Positions 54,226 to 63,068 are shown, counted from the stretch's first letter. The stretch is DNA of 64,000 bases from Variovorax paradoxus (GCF_018614915.1 NZ_JAGGNU010000024.1:1-64000); one strand, 5' to 3'. A program made the numbers and translations. The notes: a model not told the origin generated them from the sequence alone.

Positions 54226-55494
54226 ATGCGCACGGACCGCCTGCTGGCGCGCTACCTGATCGAGACGCCGCTAGCCCCCGCCGCCGTCGCCGAGGTGATG
54301 GCCGGCGAGCAGTCGAGCGGCACCTTCGTGCGGGTCGAGGGCGAGACCGATGCGCTGCGCGAGCGGGCGCGCGCGACGGTCGAATCGGTGGTCGAGGTCG
54401 ACGCCGCGCCGGCGCCTTCGCTACCCAACGCGCTGCTCGAGCGCCAGGGCCGCGGCGGCCCGTGGCGGCGCGCGCGCATCGAGATCTCTTTTCCGGTCGC
54501 CAACATCGGCGCCAACCTCCCCACGCTGGCCGCCACGGTCGCGGGCAACCTGTACGACCTCGGCGAAGTCACGGGGCTGCGGCTGGAGGCACTGCAGTTG
54601 CCGGCGGCCTACCGCAGTCGCTTCGATCTGCCGCGCGTCGGCCTGGCCGGCACGCGGCGCGCCGTCGGCGTGGAGAGGGGCGCACTGGTCGGCACCATCG
54701 TCAAGCCCAACGTCGGCCTGTCGGCGAACGAGACGGCGGCGCTGGTGGCCCGGCTCTGTGCGGCCGGCGTGGATTTCATCAAGGACGACGAGGTGTCGGC
54801 CGACCCCGCGCATGCGCCGCTCGCCGAGCGCGTGCCGGCCGTGATGGCGGTGGTGCGCGAACACCGCGAGCGCACCGGCAAGCAGGTGATGGTCGCCTTC
54901 AACATCACGGACGAGACCGACGCCATGCGGCGCCATGCCGACCTGGTCGAGCGTGAAGGCGGCGCCTGCGTGATGGCCAGCCTCAACTGGTGCGGCTTCT
55001 CCGCCATCCAGACGCTCAGGCGCCACACGCCGCTCGCGCTGCACGGGCATCGCAACGGCTTCGGCGCACTGTCGCGCCATCCCTTGCTGGGCATCTCCTT
55101 CCAGGCCTACCAGACGCTCTGGCGGCTGGCCGGCGTCGACCACATGCACGTGCACGGGCTCGAGGGCAAGTTCGCGCAGGCCGACGAGGAGGTGGTCGAG
55201 TCGGCACGCGACTGCCTGGCGCCGCTCACGAACGGCATCGACGACCGCGTGATGCCCGCCTTCTCCTCGGGCCAATGGGCCGGCACCGTGCCGGCGACCT
55301 GGCGCGCGGTCGGCAGCGACGACCTGCTCTTCACGTCGGGCGGCGGCATCCTCGCGCATCCGGACGGCGCCGCGGCCGGCGTGGCGAGCATCCGTCAGGC
55401 GTGGGCGGCGGCGCGCGACGGCGTGGCGCTCGCAGAACGCGCGCGCGAAGCGCCGGAACTCGCGCGCGCGCTGGCCTTCTTCGGGCGGCGTTGA
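54226..55494 (+). CDS. RuBisCO-like protein (form IV type)
   Basis: The 422-residue protein is a RuBisCO superfamily member of the form IV (RLP) kind. The catalytic lysine is at K160 (GTIVKPNVGLS). The carbamylation lysine with its metal acids is intact at K186-D187-D188-E189 (FIKDDEVS). Further conserved residues are H273/H275 in LHGHRNGFG and H306/H308 in DHMHVHGLEGKF, where K315 replaces the usual loop-6 position. RLPs in TRAP clusters with DUF1537 kinases are known to act on 3-oxo-isoapionate 4-phosphate as decarboxylase or transcarboxylase/hydrolase; that role is inferred, not shown. ATG 54226 is used; GTG 54217 would overlap the VOC stop. Confidence 0.9.
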   Translation: MRTDRLLARYLIETPLAPAAVAEVMAGEQSSGTFVRVEGETDALRERARATVESVVEVDAAPAPSLPNALLERQGRGGPWRRARIEISFPVANIGANLPTLAATVAGNLYDLGEVTGLRLEALQLPAAYRSRFDLPRVGLAGTRRAVGVERGALVGTIVKPNVGLSANETAALVARLCAAGVDFIKDDEVSADPAHAPLAERVPAVMAVVREHRERTGKQVMVAFNITDETDAMRRHADLVEREGGACVMASLNWCGFSAIQTLRRHTPLALHGHRNGFGALSRHPLLGISFQAYQTLWRLAGVDHMHVHGLEGKFAQADEEVVESARDCLAPLTNGIDDRVMPAFSSGQWAGTVPATWRAVGSDDLLFTSGGGILAHPDGAAAGVASIRQAWAAARDGVALAERAREAPELARALAFFGRR

Positions 55495-55496
55495 CG

Positions 55497-56801
55497 ATGA
55501 GCTCGGCGCCGGCCATCGTCTACTACGGCGACGACTTCACCGGCGCGACCGACACGCTGGCGACCGCCGCGCGTGCCGGCCTGCGTGCGATGCTGTTCCT
55601 GAAGCGCCCCGATGCGCGGCGGCTCGATCGCGCGGGGCCGCTCGACTGCATCGGCATCGCCGGTGCGGCGCGCGCAATGGAGCCCGAGGAGATGCGCGCC
55701 GAGCTGGCGCCGGTGGGGGCGCTGTTCAAGGCGCTGGGTGCGCGCGTGCTGCACTACAAGACTTGCTCGACCTTCGACAGTGCGCCGGACATCGGCAGCA
55801 TCGGCGTGGCGGTCCAGGTCTTGCGCGGCGCCGTCGAAACGCCGTGGGCCGCGATCCTCGGCGGCCAGCCCGGCCTGGAACGCTACTGCCTGTTCGGCCA
55901 CCTGTTCGCGGCGGCCGGCGCCGGCGGCGAGGTGCATCGCATCGATCGCCATCCGACCATGAGCCGGCATCCGGTGACGCCGATGCACGAGGCCGACCTG
56001 CGCCGCCATCTCGCGCTGCAGGGCCTGGCCGACGTGCGCTCGCTGCCGTACACGGCTTACGCCGACGGCGCGCTGCGCGAGCGGCTCGATGCCTTGCTCG
56101 CGGCCAGGCCGAATGCCGTGCTCTTCGACCTTGCGGACGATGCGCAACTGGCGCCGATCGGCGAAGCACTGTGGATGCAGGCGCGCGCGGCTTCGCTCCT
56201 GGCGGTCGGGCCGAGCAGCGTGCTGCAGGCCATCGCCACCCGGCTCGCAGTGCAGCCGCCGGTGCCGGCGGCGGTCGCGCCGGCCCGCGGCCCGGTGCTG
56301 GTGCTCGCCGGCAGCCTCTCGCCCGTGACCGCGCGCCAGGTCGCCGCGGCGCCCTCTTTCGAAACCGTGTGGCTCGACCCGGCGCGGCTTCTGCGCCCCG
56401 ACGCCGCCATGCGCGCGACCGCGGCGCAGCAGATCGCGGCGCGGCTGGCAGCCGGAAGGAACGTGCTGGCCTGCACGCGGCGGCCGGACGAGGACGCGCC
56501 TGCAGCCGGCGACCCGGCGCAGGCACGCCGGCTCGCGCGCGCCTGCGCCGAGCTCCTGGCCCGCGTGCTGGCGCTCGTGCCGCTCAGGCGCGTCGGCGTC
56601 GCGGGCGGCGACACGTCGAGCCATGCCGTGCAGGCGCTGGACGCCTGGGGCCTGTCCTACCAGGCCGCGCTCGGACCGGGCACGGCGCTGTGCCGGCTGC
56701 ACAGCGATGCGCGTGCGCTCGACGGCGTCGAGATCATGCTCAAGGGCGGGCAGATGGGCGATGCGGATGTGTTCGAGCGGCTGGTGCGCGGCGACGGCTG
56801 A
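55497..56801 (+). CDS. DUF1537 four-carbon acid sugar kinase-like (OtnK/OiaK group)
   Basis: The 434-residue protein has the N-terminal DUF1537 substrate domain (IVYYGDDFTGATDTLATAAR, HYKTCSTFDSAPDIGSIG) and the C-terminal nucleotide-binding domain (LVLAGSLSPVTARQVAA, RVGVAGGDTSSHAVQAL, LKGGQMGDADVFERL). Family members phosphorylate four- or five-carbon sugar acids with ATP. It starts 2 bp after the RLP stop, so kinase and RLP are coupled: the kinase most likely makes the phosphorylated substrate that the RLP consumes. The stop TGA lies in the loop of a hairpin (56792-56808). Confidence 0.9.
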   Translation: MSSAPAIVYYGDDFTGATDTLATAARAGLRAMLFLKRPDARRLDRAGPLDCIGIAGAARAMEPEEMRAELAPVGALFKALGARVLHYKTCSTFDSAPDIGSIGVAVQVLRGAVETPWAAILGGQPGLERYCLFGHLFAAAGAGGEVHRIDRHPTMSRHPVTPMHEADLRRHLALQGLADVRSLPYTAYADGALRERLDALLAARPNAVLFDLADDAQLAPIGEALWMQARAASLLAVGPSSVLQAIATRLAVQPPVPAAVAPARGPVLVLAGSLSPVTARQVAAAPSFETVWLDPARLLRPDAAMRATAAQQIAARLAAGRNVLACTRRPDEDAPAAGDPAQARRLARACAELLARVLALVPLRRVGVAGGDTSSHAVQALDAWGLSYQAALGPGTALCRLHSDARALDGVEIMLKGGQMGDADVFERLVRGDG

Positions 56802-56808
56802 GCCGTCG
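56792..56808. terminator. Hairpin with the kinase stop codon in its loop
   Basis: CGACGGC-TGA-GCCGTCG is a perfect 7-bp stem whose 3-nt loop is the kinase stop. It directly abuts the stop of the convergent Rrf2 gene (56809), so it could end both transcripts. It has no T-run. Confidence 0.4.
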
Positions 56809-57348
56809 TCACGAGCGCTTCGCCCTCAGCATCCGCCCCAACGCAAAGACCGAATTCGGCGTGTCCGGATGCACCGGCCTGGCCTTCGCGGAGGAGGACA
56901 TGGCTCGCCGCTGGTCTTGCTTGCTCTCGGGCTGCACGCCTCGCGCGATCTGCTCGTCGACCAGGCTTTGCAGCGTGATGGCATCGAGGAACTCGACGGC
57001 GCAGCGGTTCACCGAGGCCCAGAGCTCGTCGGTCGCGTAGCGGCTCGGGTGGCCGTGGGCCGGGGGCGGCCCTTTCTTCTGCGTCGTATCGGCGTCGTCG
57101 ATGGCAAAGATGATGTCCGCCACGCTGATGTCGGCGGCCTTGCGGCCCAGCGAATAGCCGCCGCCCGGACCGCGCGTCGATGCCGCCAGGCCGTGGCGGC
57201 GCAGCTTGCCGAACAGCTGCTCCAGATGGGAGAGGGACACCTGCTGGCGGCGGCTGATGGTGGCCAGGTTGACCGGGCCCGCGTCGCCGTGGAGGGCCAC
57301 GTCGATCATCGCGGTGACGGCGAAACGACCTCGGGTCGTGAGTCGCAT
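56809..57348 (-). CDS. Rrf2/IscR-like regulator without Fe-S cysteines
   Basis: The 179-residue protein has the IscR winged helix (MRLTTRGRFAVTAMIDVALHG, SLSHLEQLFGKLRRHGLAASTRGPGGGYSLGR) and the C-terminal helix EFLDAITLQSLVDEQIARG. The cluster loop that in IscR carries three cysteines and a histidine reads DDADTTQKKGPPPAHGHPSR and YATDELW, with no cysteine. The only cysteine nearby is in VNRCAVEFL. It is probably a paralogue that senses something else or acts without a cluster. It is convergent with the kinase gene and divergent from nothing immediate; a 79-bp gap follows upstream. Confidence 0.87.
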   Translation of the reverse strand: MRLTTRGRFAVTAMIDVALHGDAGPVNLATISRRQQVSLSHLEQLFGKLRRHGLAASTRGPGGGYSLGRKAADISVADIIFAIDDADTTQKKGPPPAHGHPSRYATDELWASVNRCAVEFLDAITLQSLVDEQIARGVQPESKQDQRRAMSSSAKARPVHPDTPNSVFALGRMLRAKRS

Positions 57349-57404
57349 CGAATGTTCTTTCTATGTCCGATCCGATGGGGATCGAAGGGGAGAGGGAGAG
57401 AGTT

Positions 57405-57421
57405 CCGCGGCGATGCCGCGG
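57405..57421 (-). terminator. Hairpin after the small secreted protein gene
   Basis: CCGCGGC-GAT-GCCGCGG is a perfect 7-bp stem located 6 bases after the stop of the leftward secreted-protein gene. In the leftward direction it is followed by a pyrimidine-rich stretch (AACTCTCTCCCTCTCC), which supports termination. Confidence 0.5.
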
Positions 57422-57427
57422 CGAGAC

Positions 57428-57781
57428 CTAGGCGAGGAAGGCGTCGCCGCGCGGCGGGCGCTGGAGCCGCTCGGGCGCCGGCGAGGGCGCCTGCGTCACT
57501 GCCGGCTGCGGCGCCGGTTGCGAGAGGAGAACCGGAACGAAGCTCGCCGGATGGCCGCCGATGGCTTCGCCTTGGTGGTCCGATGCCGCCTCGCCCGGTG
57601 CGACCGATGCATCGGCGGGCTCGCCGGCCGCGCCGTCGTCGATCGGCGAAGCGCTCGCCGTCAGGGCCTGGCTGCTGCAGTCCGGCCGGTCGGCCACGCT
57701 CGCCAGGCCCTGCGCGGCGGCGCCGAAGCCGAGGCAGGACAGCAGGAGGGCCAGGACGGAAACGATGAGCCAGCGGGGCAT
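57428..57781 (-). CDS. Hypothetical secreted proline-rich protein
   Basis: I do not recognise this 117-residue protein. It starts with a clear signal peptide (LIVSVLALLLSCLGFGAAAQG) and continues as a low-complexity chain rich in A, P, S and Q (SQPAPQPAVTQAPSPAPERL), with single-letter CSS near residue 35. No domain or lipobox at a normal position is visible. No strong ribosome site precedes the ATG at 57781. A stable hairpin follows the gene. Opposite-strand frames in this stretch are not better, but the call could be a chance frame. Confidence 0.45.
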   Translation of the reverse strand: MPRWLIVSVLALLLSCLGFGAAAQGLASVADRPDCSSQALTASASPIDDGAAGEPADASVAPGEAASDHQGEAIGGHPASFVPVLLSQPAPQPAVTQAPSPAPERLQRPPRGDAFLA

Positions 57782-57868
57782 GGAAGCTGAATCTTAACTG
57801 TCGATTCCGGGCGCCGGCATCGGCAAGCGCCTCACGATGCGACTCGATCAAGGGTTTACCCAGGCGTC

Positions 57869-57911
57869 GCATACCGATGCCCACATAGGCCATATGGGCG
57901 CGATGGTATGC
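57869..57911. promoter_or_regulatory. Inverted repeat upstream of xdhA
   Basis: Perfect arms GCATACC (57869-57875) and GGTATGC (57905-57911) flank a core that is itself roughly symmetrical (CCCACATAGGCCATATGGG). It lies 57 bp upstream of xdhA and 87 bp upstream of the divergent secreted-protein gene. It differs from the GTATACAC site of the other purine block, so a different regulator, perhaps the LysR protein encoded after xdhB, may bind here. Confidence 0.45.
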
Positions 57912-57968
57912 ATCGGCCGCCGTAAAGGACTAACTTCGCAGGCACGATTTTTGATCGCTTCCACGAGC

Positions 57969-59552
57969 ATGCGCATGACCCCGAGCACCCAACCCATCCG
58001 CTTCTTCCACCGCGGCCGGATCGTCGACGTGAGCGGCGTTCATCCGACGCGTTCGGTGCTCGACTGGCTGCGCGAGGACGCGCGCTGCACCGGCACCAAG
58101 GAAGGCTGCAACGAGGGCGACTGCGGTGCCTGCACCGTGGTCATCGGCGAGCTGGCCGAAGCCGGCGAGGCGAACGCGGTGGGCGGCCTCCGGCTCTCCA
58201 CCGTGAATGCCTGCATCCAGTTCCTGCCCACGCTGCACGGCAAGGCGCTGTTCACGGTCGAGGACCTGAAGGCCCAGTGCAGCCAGGGCCGCGACGCGGC
58301 ACGGCACGACAAGCATGCGGTGACGCGCCTGCATCCGGTGCAGCAGGCGATGGTCGACTGCCACGGCTCGCAGTGCGGCTTCTGCACGCCGGGCTTCGTG
58401 ATGTCGCTGTGGTCCGCCTACGAGCACCACCAGGCCGAGGGCACGCGGCCGACGCGCCAGCAGCTGGCCGACGAGCTCTCGGGCAATCTCTGCCGCTGCA
58501 CCGGGTACCGCCCGATCCTCGATGCCGGCCAGCGCATGTTCGACCTGCCCGGCGTGCGGCTCGACACCGAACCGGTGGTCACCGCACTTGCCAGCCTGCG
58601 GCACGAAAGCAGCTTCGACTACGCCGCGCCGCTCGGCCAGCGCATGGACCAGTTCCACGCGCCGACCACGTTGGCCGAGCTCGCCGCGCTGCGCGAAGCC
58701 AAGCCCGCGGCGCAGCTGCTCGCCGGGTCGACCGATGTCGGCCTGTGGGTCAACAAGCAATTCCGCGACCTGGGCGACATCATCTACGTCGGCGACGTCG
58801 CCGAGATGAAGGTGGTCGAGGAGCGCGGCGACGTGCTCTACATCGGCACCGGCGCTTCGCTGGAGACCGCCTTCCGTGCATTGGCGCAGCGGCTGCCCAG
58901 CCTGACCGACGTCTGGCTGCGCTTCGCCTCGCCGCCGATACGCAATGCCGGCACCATGGGCGGCAATGTCGCCAACGGCTCGCCGATCGGCGATTCGCCG
59001 CCGGTGCTGATGGCGCTGGACGCCGAGATCGAGCTGCGCCTGGGTCCGCGCGTGCGCCGCATGCCGCTGCCCGATTTCTACGTCGACTACATGAAGAACC
59101 GTCTGGAGGCCGGCGAGTTCGTGCAGGGCCTCGTGGTGCCGCTCGCCGCCATGAAGCGCGAGGTGCGCGCCTACAAGATCAGCAAGCGCTTCGACTGCGA
59201 CATCTCGGCCTTGTGCGGCGGCTTCGCCATCGCGCTCGACGGCGAGGTGGTGAAGGAAGTGCGCCTGGCCTTCGGCGGCATGGCCGCGATCGTCAAGCGC
59301 GCCGCGCAGGCCGAGGCCGCGCTCCTTGGCAAGCCCTGGACGCAGGCCAGCGTGAACGCGGCCAAGCTCGCGCTGGCGCAGGACTTCAAGCCGCTGACCG
59401 ACATGCGCGCGAGCGCCGACTACCGCCTGCTGGTGGCGCAGAACCTGCTGCAGCGGCTGTGGCTGGAGACGCGCACGGCCGACCCATTGCCCATGGAAGC
59501 CACCAGCGTCTGGAGCGTGATGCCTCACCTGACGAGCGTGGAAGGAGCCTGA
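57969..59552 (+). CDS. xdhA: Xanthine dehydrogenase small subunit (2Fe-2S and FAD)
   Basis: The 527-residue protein has two N-terminal 2Fe-2S domains: C47, C52, C55 and C82 for the plant-type cluster (GCNEGDCGACTVV) and C136, C139, C175, C177 for the second (CHGSQCGFCTPGF, NLCRCTGYRP). A FAD-binding domain starts near residue 215 (LLAGSTDVGLWV, GGNVANGSPIGDSPP). It passes electrons from the molybdenum centre in XdhB to NAD. ATG 57969 (MRMTPSTQ) is chosen; 57975 is close, and the longer frame contains the operator-like repeat. It ends 1 base before xdhB. Maturation factor XdhC is encoded at 10887. Confidence 0.94.
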   Translation: MRMTPSTQPIRFFHRGRIVDVSGVHPTRSVLDWLREDARCTGTKEGCNEGDCGACTVVIGELAEAGEANAVGGLRLSTVNACIQFLPTLHGKALFTVEDLKAQCSQGRDAARHDKHAVTRLHPVQQAMVDCHGSQCGFCTPGFVMSLWSAYEHHQAEGTRPTRQQLADELSGNLCRCTGYRPILDAGQRMFDLPGVRLDTEPVVTALASLRHESSFDYAAPLGQRMDQFHAPTTLAELAALREAKPAAQLLAGSTDVGLWVNKQFRDLGDIIYVGDVAEMKVVEERGDVLYIGTGASLETAFRALAQRLPSLTDVWLRFASPPIRNAGTMGGNVANGSPIGDSPPVLMALDAEIELRLGPRVRRMPLPDFYVDYMKNRLEAGEFVQGLVVPLAAMKREVRAYKISKRFDCDISALCGGFAIALDGEVVKEVRLAFGGMAAIVKRAAQAEAALLGKPWTQASVNAAKLALAQDFKPLTDMRASADYRLLVAQNLLQRLWLETRTADPLPMEATSVWSVMPHLTSVEGA

Positions 59553-59553
59553 C

Positions 59554-61995
59554 ATGAACAAGCCTCTCGATCCCGAATTGCTCCAGTCGGCCGAAGCCTT
59601 CGCCGACTACCTGAAGAACACCGCCGCGCGCATCGATGCGCGCGCCGAGGCCAAGGCGCACGACGACGGTGCACGCGTCGGCATCAGCCGCCCGCACGAA
59701 TCCGCCCATCTGCACGTGGCCGGCGAGGCCACCTACATCGACGACATCCCCGAACTCGCGGGCACGCTGCATTGCGCGCTGGGCTTGTCGCCGGTGGCCA
59801 ACGGGCGGCTGCGCAACATGAAGCTCGAGACCATCGCCGCCATGCCCGGCGTGGTGTCGGTGCTGACCGCGGCCGACATCCCGGGCAGCAACGACTGCGG
59901 CTCGATCATCCACGACGACCCGATCCTCTGCAGCGGCGACATCCGCTACCTGGGCCAGCCCGTGTTCGCGGTGATCGCCGAGACGCGCGACGCCGCGCGC
60001 CGCGCCGCGGCCCGCGCCGGGGAGGTGCTGGACATCGAGGCCGAGCCGCCCGTCATCACGCCGCAGCAGGCGCACGCGAAGGGCCAGTACGTGCTGCCGC
60101 CGATGCACCTGGTGCGCGCCACGAACGAGGGCGGCGCCCAGGCCGCGATCGCGAAGGCGCCGCATCGGCTGAAGGCCACGCTCGACGTCGGCGGGCAGGA
60201 GCAGTTCTACCTCGAAGGCCAGATCAGCTACGCGACGCCGAAGGAGGGCGGCGCGATGCACGTGCACTGCTCGACCCAGCACCCGAGCGAGATGCAGCAC
60301 CTGGTGGCGCATGCGCTGCACCTGCATGCGAACGAGGTGCACGTCGAATGCCGGCGCATGGGGGGCGGATTCGGCGGCAAGGAGTCGCAGTCGGCGCTCT
60401 TCGCCTGCGTGGCCGCCGTGGCGGCGAACAAGCTGCAGCGCCCGGTCAAGCTCCGGCTCGACCGCGACGACGACTTCCTCGTCACCGGCCGTCGCCACTG
60501 CTTCTGGTACGAATACGAAGTGGGTTACGACGACGAAGGCCGCATCCTCGGCGCCGAAATCTCGATGGTCTCGCGCGCCGGCCACTCGGCCGACCTGTCG
60601 GGCCCGGTGATGACGCGCGCGCTCTGCCACTTCGACAACGCCTACTGGCTGCCCGACGTGGCCATGCACGGCTACTCGGGCCGCACCAACACACAGAGCA
60701 ACACCGCCTTCCGCGGCTTCGGCGGGCCGCAGGGCGCGATCGCGATCGAGAACATCCTCGACTCGGTGGCGCGCGAACTGGGCCGCGATCCGCTCGACGT
60801 GCGGCGCATCAACTTCTACGGCAAGACGGAGAACAACGTCACGCCCTACGGCCAGGTCGTGACCGACAACATCATCCACGAGCTGGTGGCGGAGCTCGAA
60901 GGCACCAGCGGCTACCGCGCGCGGCGCGAGGAGATCGCCGCCTTCAATGCCAAGAGCCCGGTGCTCAAGCGCGGCATCGCGCTGGCGCCGCTGAAGTTCG
61001 GCATCTCCTTCAACGTCAAGCATTTCAACCAGGCCGGCGCGCTGGTCCACGTCTACACCGACGGCTCGATCCTGGTGAACCATGGCGGCACCGAGATGGG
61101 GCAGGGCCTCAACACCAAGGTGGCGCAGGTGGTGGCGCACGAACTGGGCGTCTCTTTCGAGAGCGTGCGCGTCACGGCCACCGACACGCAGAAGGTGGCG
61201 AACACCTCGGCCACCGCCGCATCGACCGGCGCCGACCTCAACGGCAAGGCCGCGCAGGACGCGGCACGCCGGATCCGCGAGCGGCTGGCTGCCTGCGCCG
61301 CCGCGCGCCACGGCGGCAAGGCGGAAGAGGTGCGCTTTGCCAACGACCAGGTCGAAGTCGCCGGCCGCTCGCTGTCTTTCGGCACCGTGGTCGGCGAGGC
61401 CTATCTCGACCGCGTGCAGCTGTGGTCCGACGGCTTCTACGCCACGCCGGGCCTCTCCTGGGACAAGGACAGGATGCAGGGCCGTCCCTTCTTCTACTAC
61501 GCCTACGGCGCCGCCGTGAGCGAGGTGATCGTCGACACGCTCACCGGCGAATGGAAGCTGCTGCGGGCCGACATCCTGCACGACGCCGGCAAGTCGCTGA
61601 ACCCGGCGGTCGACATCGGCCAGGTCGAAGGCGCCTTCATCCAGGGCATGGGCTGGCTCACCACCGAGGAGCTGGTGTGGCATCCGAAGAGCGGCCTGCT
61701 CACCACGCACGCGCCCAGCACCTACAAGATCCCGACGGCCAACGACTGCCCGCCGGTGTTCAACGTGCGCCTGTTCGAAGGCCAGAACTTCGAGGACTCG
61801 ATCCACCGCAGCAAGGCGGTGGGCGAGCCGCCGCTGCTCTTGCCCTTCTCGGTGTTCTTCGCGATCCGCGACGCCGTGTCGACAGTGGGCTCGCACAAGG
61901 TGGACCCACCGCTCAAGGCGCCGGCCACCAGTGAAGCCATTCTCCGAGCCGTCACCGCCGTGCAAAACGCCTCGACTGAAGGCTCTCCCATGTGA
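59554..61995 (+). CDS. xdhB: Xanthine dehydrogenase large subunit (molybdenum)
   Basis: The 813-residue protein is the molybdopterin subunit that hydroxylates hypoxanthine and xanthine to urate. Characteristic segments are EQFYLEGQ (E221), GGGFGGKES at 270-278, the substrate arginine in FRGFGGPQG, GTEMGQGLNTKVAQV and the catalytic glutamate in KAVGEPPLLLPFSVF. The length is normal for XdhB. It follows xdhA with a 1-base gap and comes 51 bp before the lysR gene. Together with PuuD and the other purine genes it opens the route from purines to urate. Confidence 0.95.
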   Translation: MNKPLDPELLQSAEAFADYLKNTAARIDARAEAKAHDDGARVGISRPHESAHLHVAGEATYIDDIPELAGTLHCALGLSPVANGRLRNMKLETIAAMPGVVSVLTAADIPGSNDCGSIIHDDPILCSGDIRYLGQPVFAVIAETRDAARRAAARAGEVLDIEAEPPVITPQQAHAKGQYVLPPMHLVRATNEGGAQAAIAKAPHRLKATLDVGGQEQFYLEGQISYATPKEGGAMHVHCSTQHPSEMQHLVAHALHLHANEVHVECRRMGGGFGGKESQSALFACVAAVAANKLQRPVKLRLDRDDDFLVTGRRHCFWYEYEVGYDDEGRILGAEISMVSRAGHSADLSGPVMTRALCHFDNAYWLPDVAMHGYSGRTNTQSNTAFRGFGGPQGAIAIENILDSVARELGRDPLDVRRINFYGKTENNVTPYGQVVTDNIIHELVAELEGTSGYRARREEIAAFNAKSPVLKRGIALAPLKFGISFNVKHFNQAGALVHVYTDGSILVNHGGTEMGQGLNTKVAQVVAHELGVSFESVRVTATDTQKVANTSATAASTGADLNGKAAQDAARRIRERLAACAAARHGGKAEEVRFANDQVEVAGRSLSFGTVVGEAYLDRVQLWSDGFYATPGLSWDKDRMQGRPFFYYAYGAAVSEVIVDTLTGEWKLLRADILHDAGKSLNPAVDIGQVEGAFIQGMGWLTTEELVWHPKSGLLTTHAPSTYKIPTANDCPPVFNVRLFEGQNFEDSIHRSKAVGEPPLLLPFSVFFAIRDAVSTVGSHKVDPPLKAPATSEAILRAVTAVQNASTEGSPM

Positions 61996-62046
61996 ATGCA
62001 GCGCTGTATAACTGCCCGCACATTCCCAACCAAATGCGGACAGCTC

Positions 62047-63000
62047 ATGAGAGACCAAGCGCTTCTGGACAAGATCGATCTCCACCTCATTCGGGTTCTA
62101 CATACCGTGTTGACCGACCGCAGCGTCTCCCGCGCCGCCATTCGCCTGGGCATGTACCAGCCGGCAGTCTCTGCCGCGCTGAAGCGCCTGCGCGAGCTCT
62201 CGGGCGACCCGCTGCTGGTGCGCTCGGGCTCGGGCATGGTGCCGACCGACGCGGGCCTTCGGATGATCGACCCGGCCGCGAGCATCCTGCGGGCGGCGGA
62301 GGCGCTGTTCTCCGATGCGCGCGGCTTCGATCCGCAGACTGCGCAGACCACCTTCCGCATCGCGGCCAGCGACTACCTCGACCCGCTGTTCCTGCCGATG
62401 CTGGTGGCGCAGGTCAAGGCGCAGGCGCCGCTGTGCCACATCGAGATCCATTCGCTGTCCTCCGATTCGGACTACCACGCGCATCTTTCGCTCGGCCAGG
62501 TCGACCTGGTGATCGGCAACTGGCTCAAGCCGCCGGAAGACCTGCACATGGCGCGGCTCTTCGCCGACGACATCGTCTCGCTGGTCAACAAAGACCATCC
62601 CGCAGTGCGACGCGGCTGGGAGCTGGAGACCTGGCTCGCCGCCGAGCACGTGGCGCCGACGCCGATGCATCCGGGCGCGCGCGGCATCATCGACCAGATG
62701 CTCGACGAGCTCGGGCGGCAGCGCAACATTACGGCGCGCTGCGCGCACTTCGGCCTGATCCCCGACATGGTGGCCTCCAGCCTCCTGGTGCTCACCACCG
62801 GCCGCCAGTACTGCGAGCGCTTCCTCGACCGGCTGCCGGTCGCGATCCTCGAGTGCCCGGTGGCGCTGCCGCGCCTCATGTACTACCAGCTCTGGCATGA
62901 GCGCACCCATTCCTCGAGCTCCGCGCGCTGGCTGCGCGAGCGAACCAAATCGGTGGCGGCCTCGCTGAGGCCATCGCTTCCCGCTGCCGGCTCCGGCTAG
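62047..63000 (+). CDS. LysR regulator next to xdhAB
   Basis: The 317-residue protein has a LysR HTH (LHLIRVLHTVLTDRSVSRAAIRLGMYQPAVSAALKRLREL) and an effector domain with TTFRIAASDYLDPLFLPML, GQVDLVIGNWLKPPEDLHMARLF and HFGLIPDMVASSLLVLTTG. It lies between xdhB and the purine permease in the same direction and may regulate both, with a purine as effector; this is inferred from position. ATG 62047 is used; an in-frame start overlapping the xdhB stop (61996) would add 17 residues. Confidence 0.88.
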   Translation: MRDQALLDKIDLHLIRVLHTVLTDRSVSRAAIRLGMYQPAVSAALKRLRELSGDPLLVRSGSGMVPTDAGLRMIDPAASILRAAEALFSDARGFDPQTAQTTFRIAASDYLDPLFLPMLVAQVKAQAPLCHIEIHSLSSDSDYHAHLSLGQVDLVIGNWLKPPEDLHMARLFADDIVSLVNKDHPAVRRGWELETWLAAEHVAPTPMHPGARGIIDQMLDELGRQRNITARCAHFGLIPDMVASSLLVLTTGRQYCERFLDRLPVAILECPVALPRLMYYQLWHERTHSSSSARWLRERTKSVAASLRPSLPAAGSG

Positions 63001-63068
63001 GCGGCTTCTTCAACGCGCCGGGCGTCGCGACTTCGATCACACGCCACACAAGAGACGGAGACAACGCG

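Noticed and set aside
59386..62085. 899-residue minus frame opposite xdhB
   Set aside because: It is a shadow of xdhB; the plus-strand gene has all molybdenum-site motifs.
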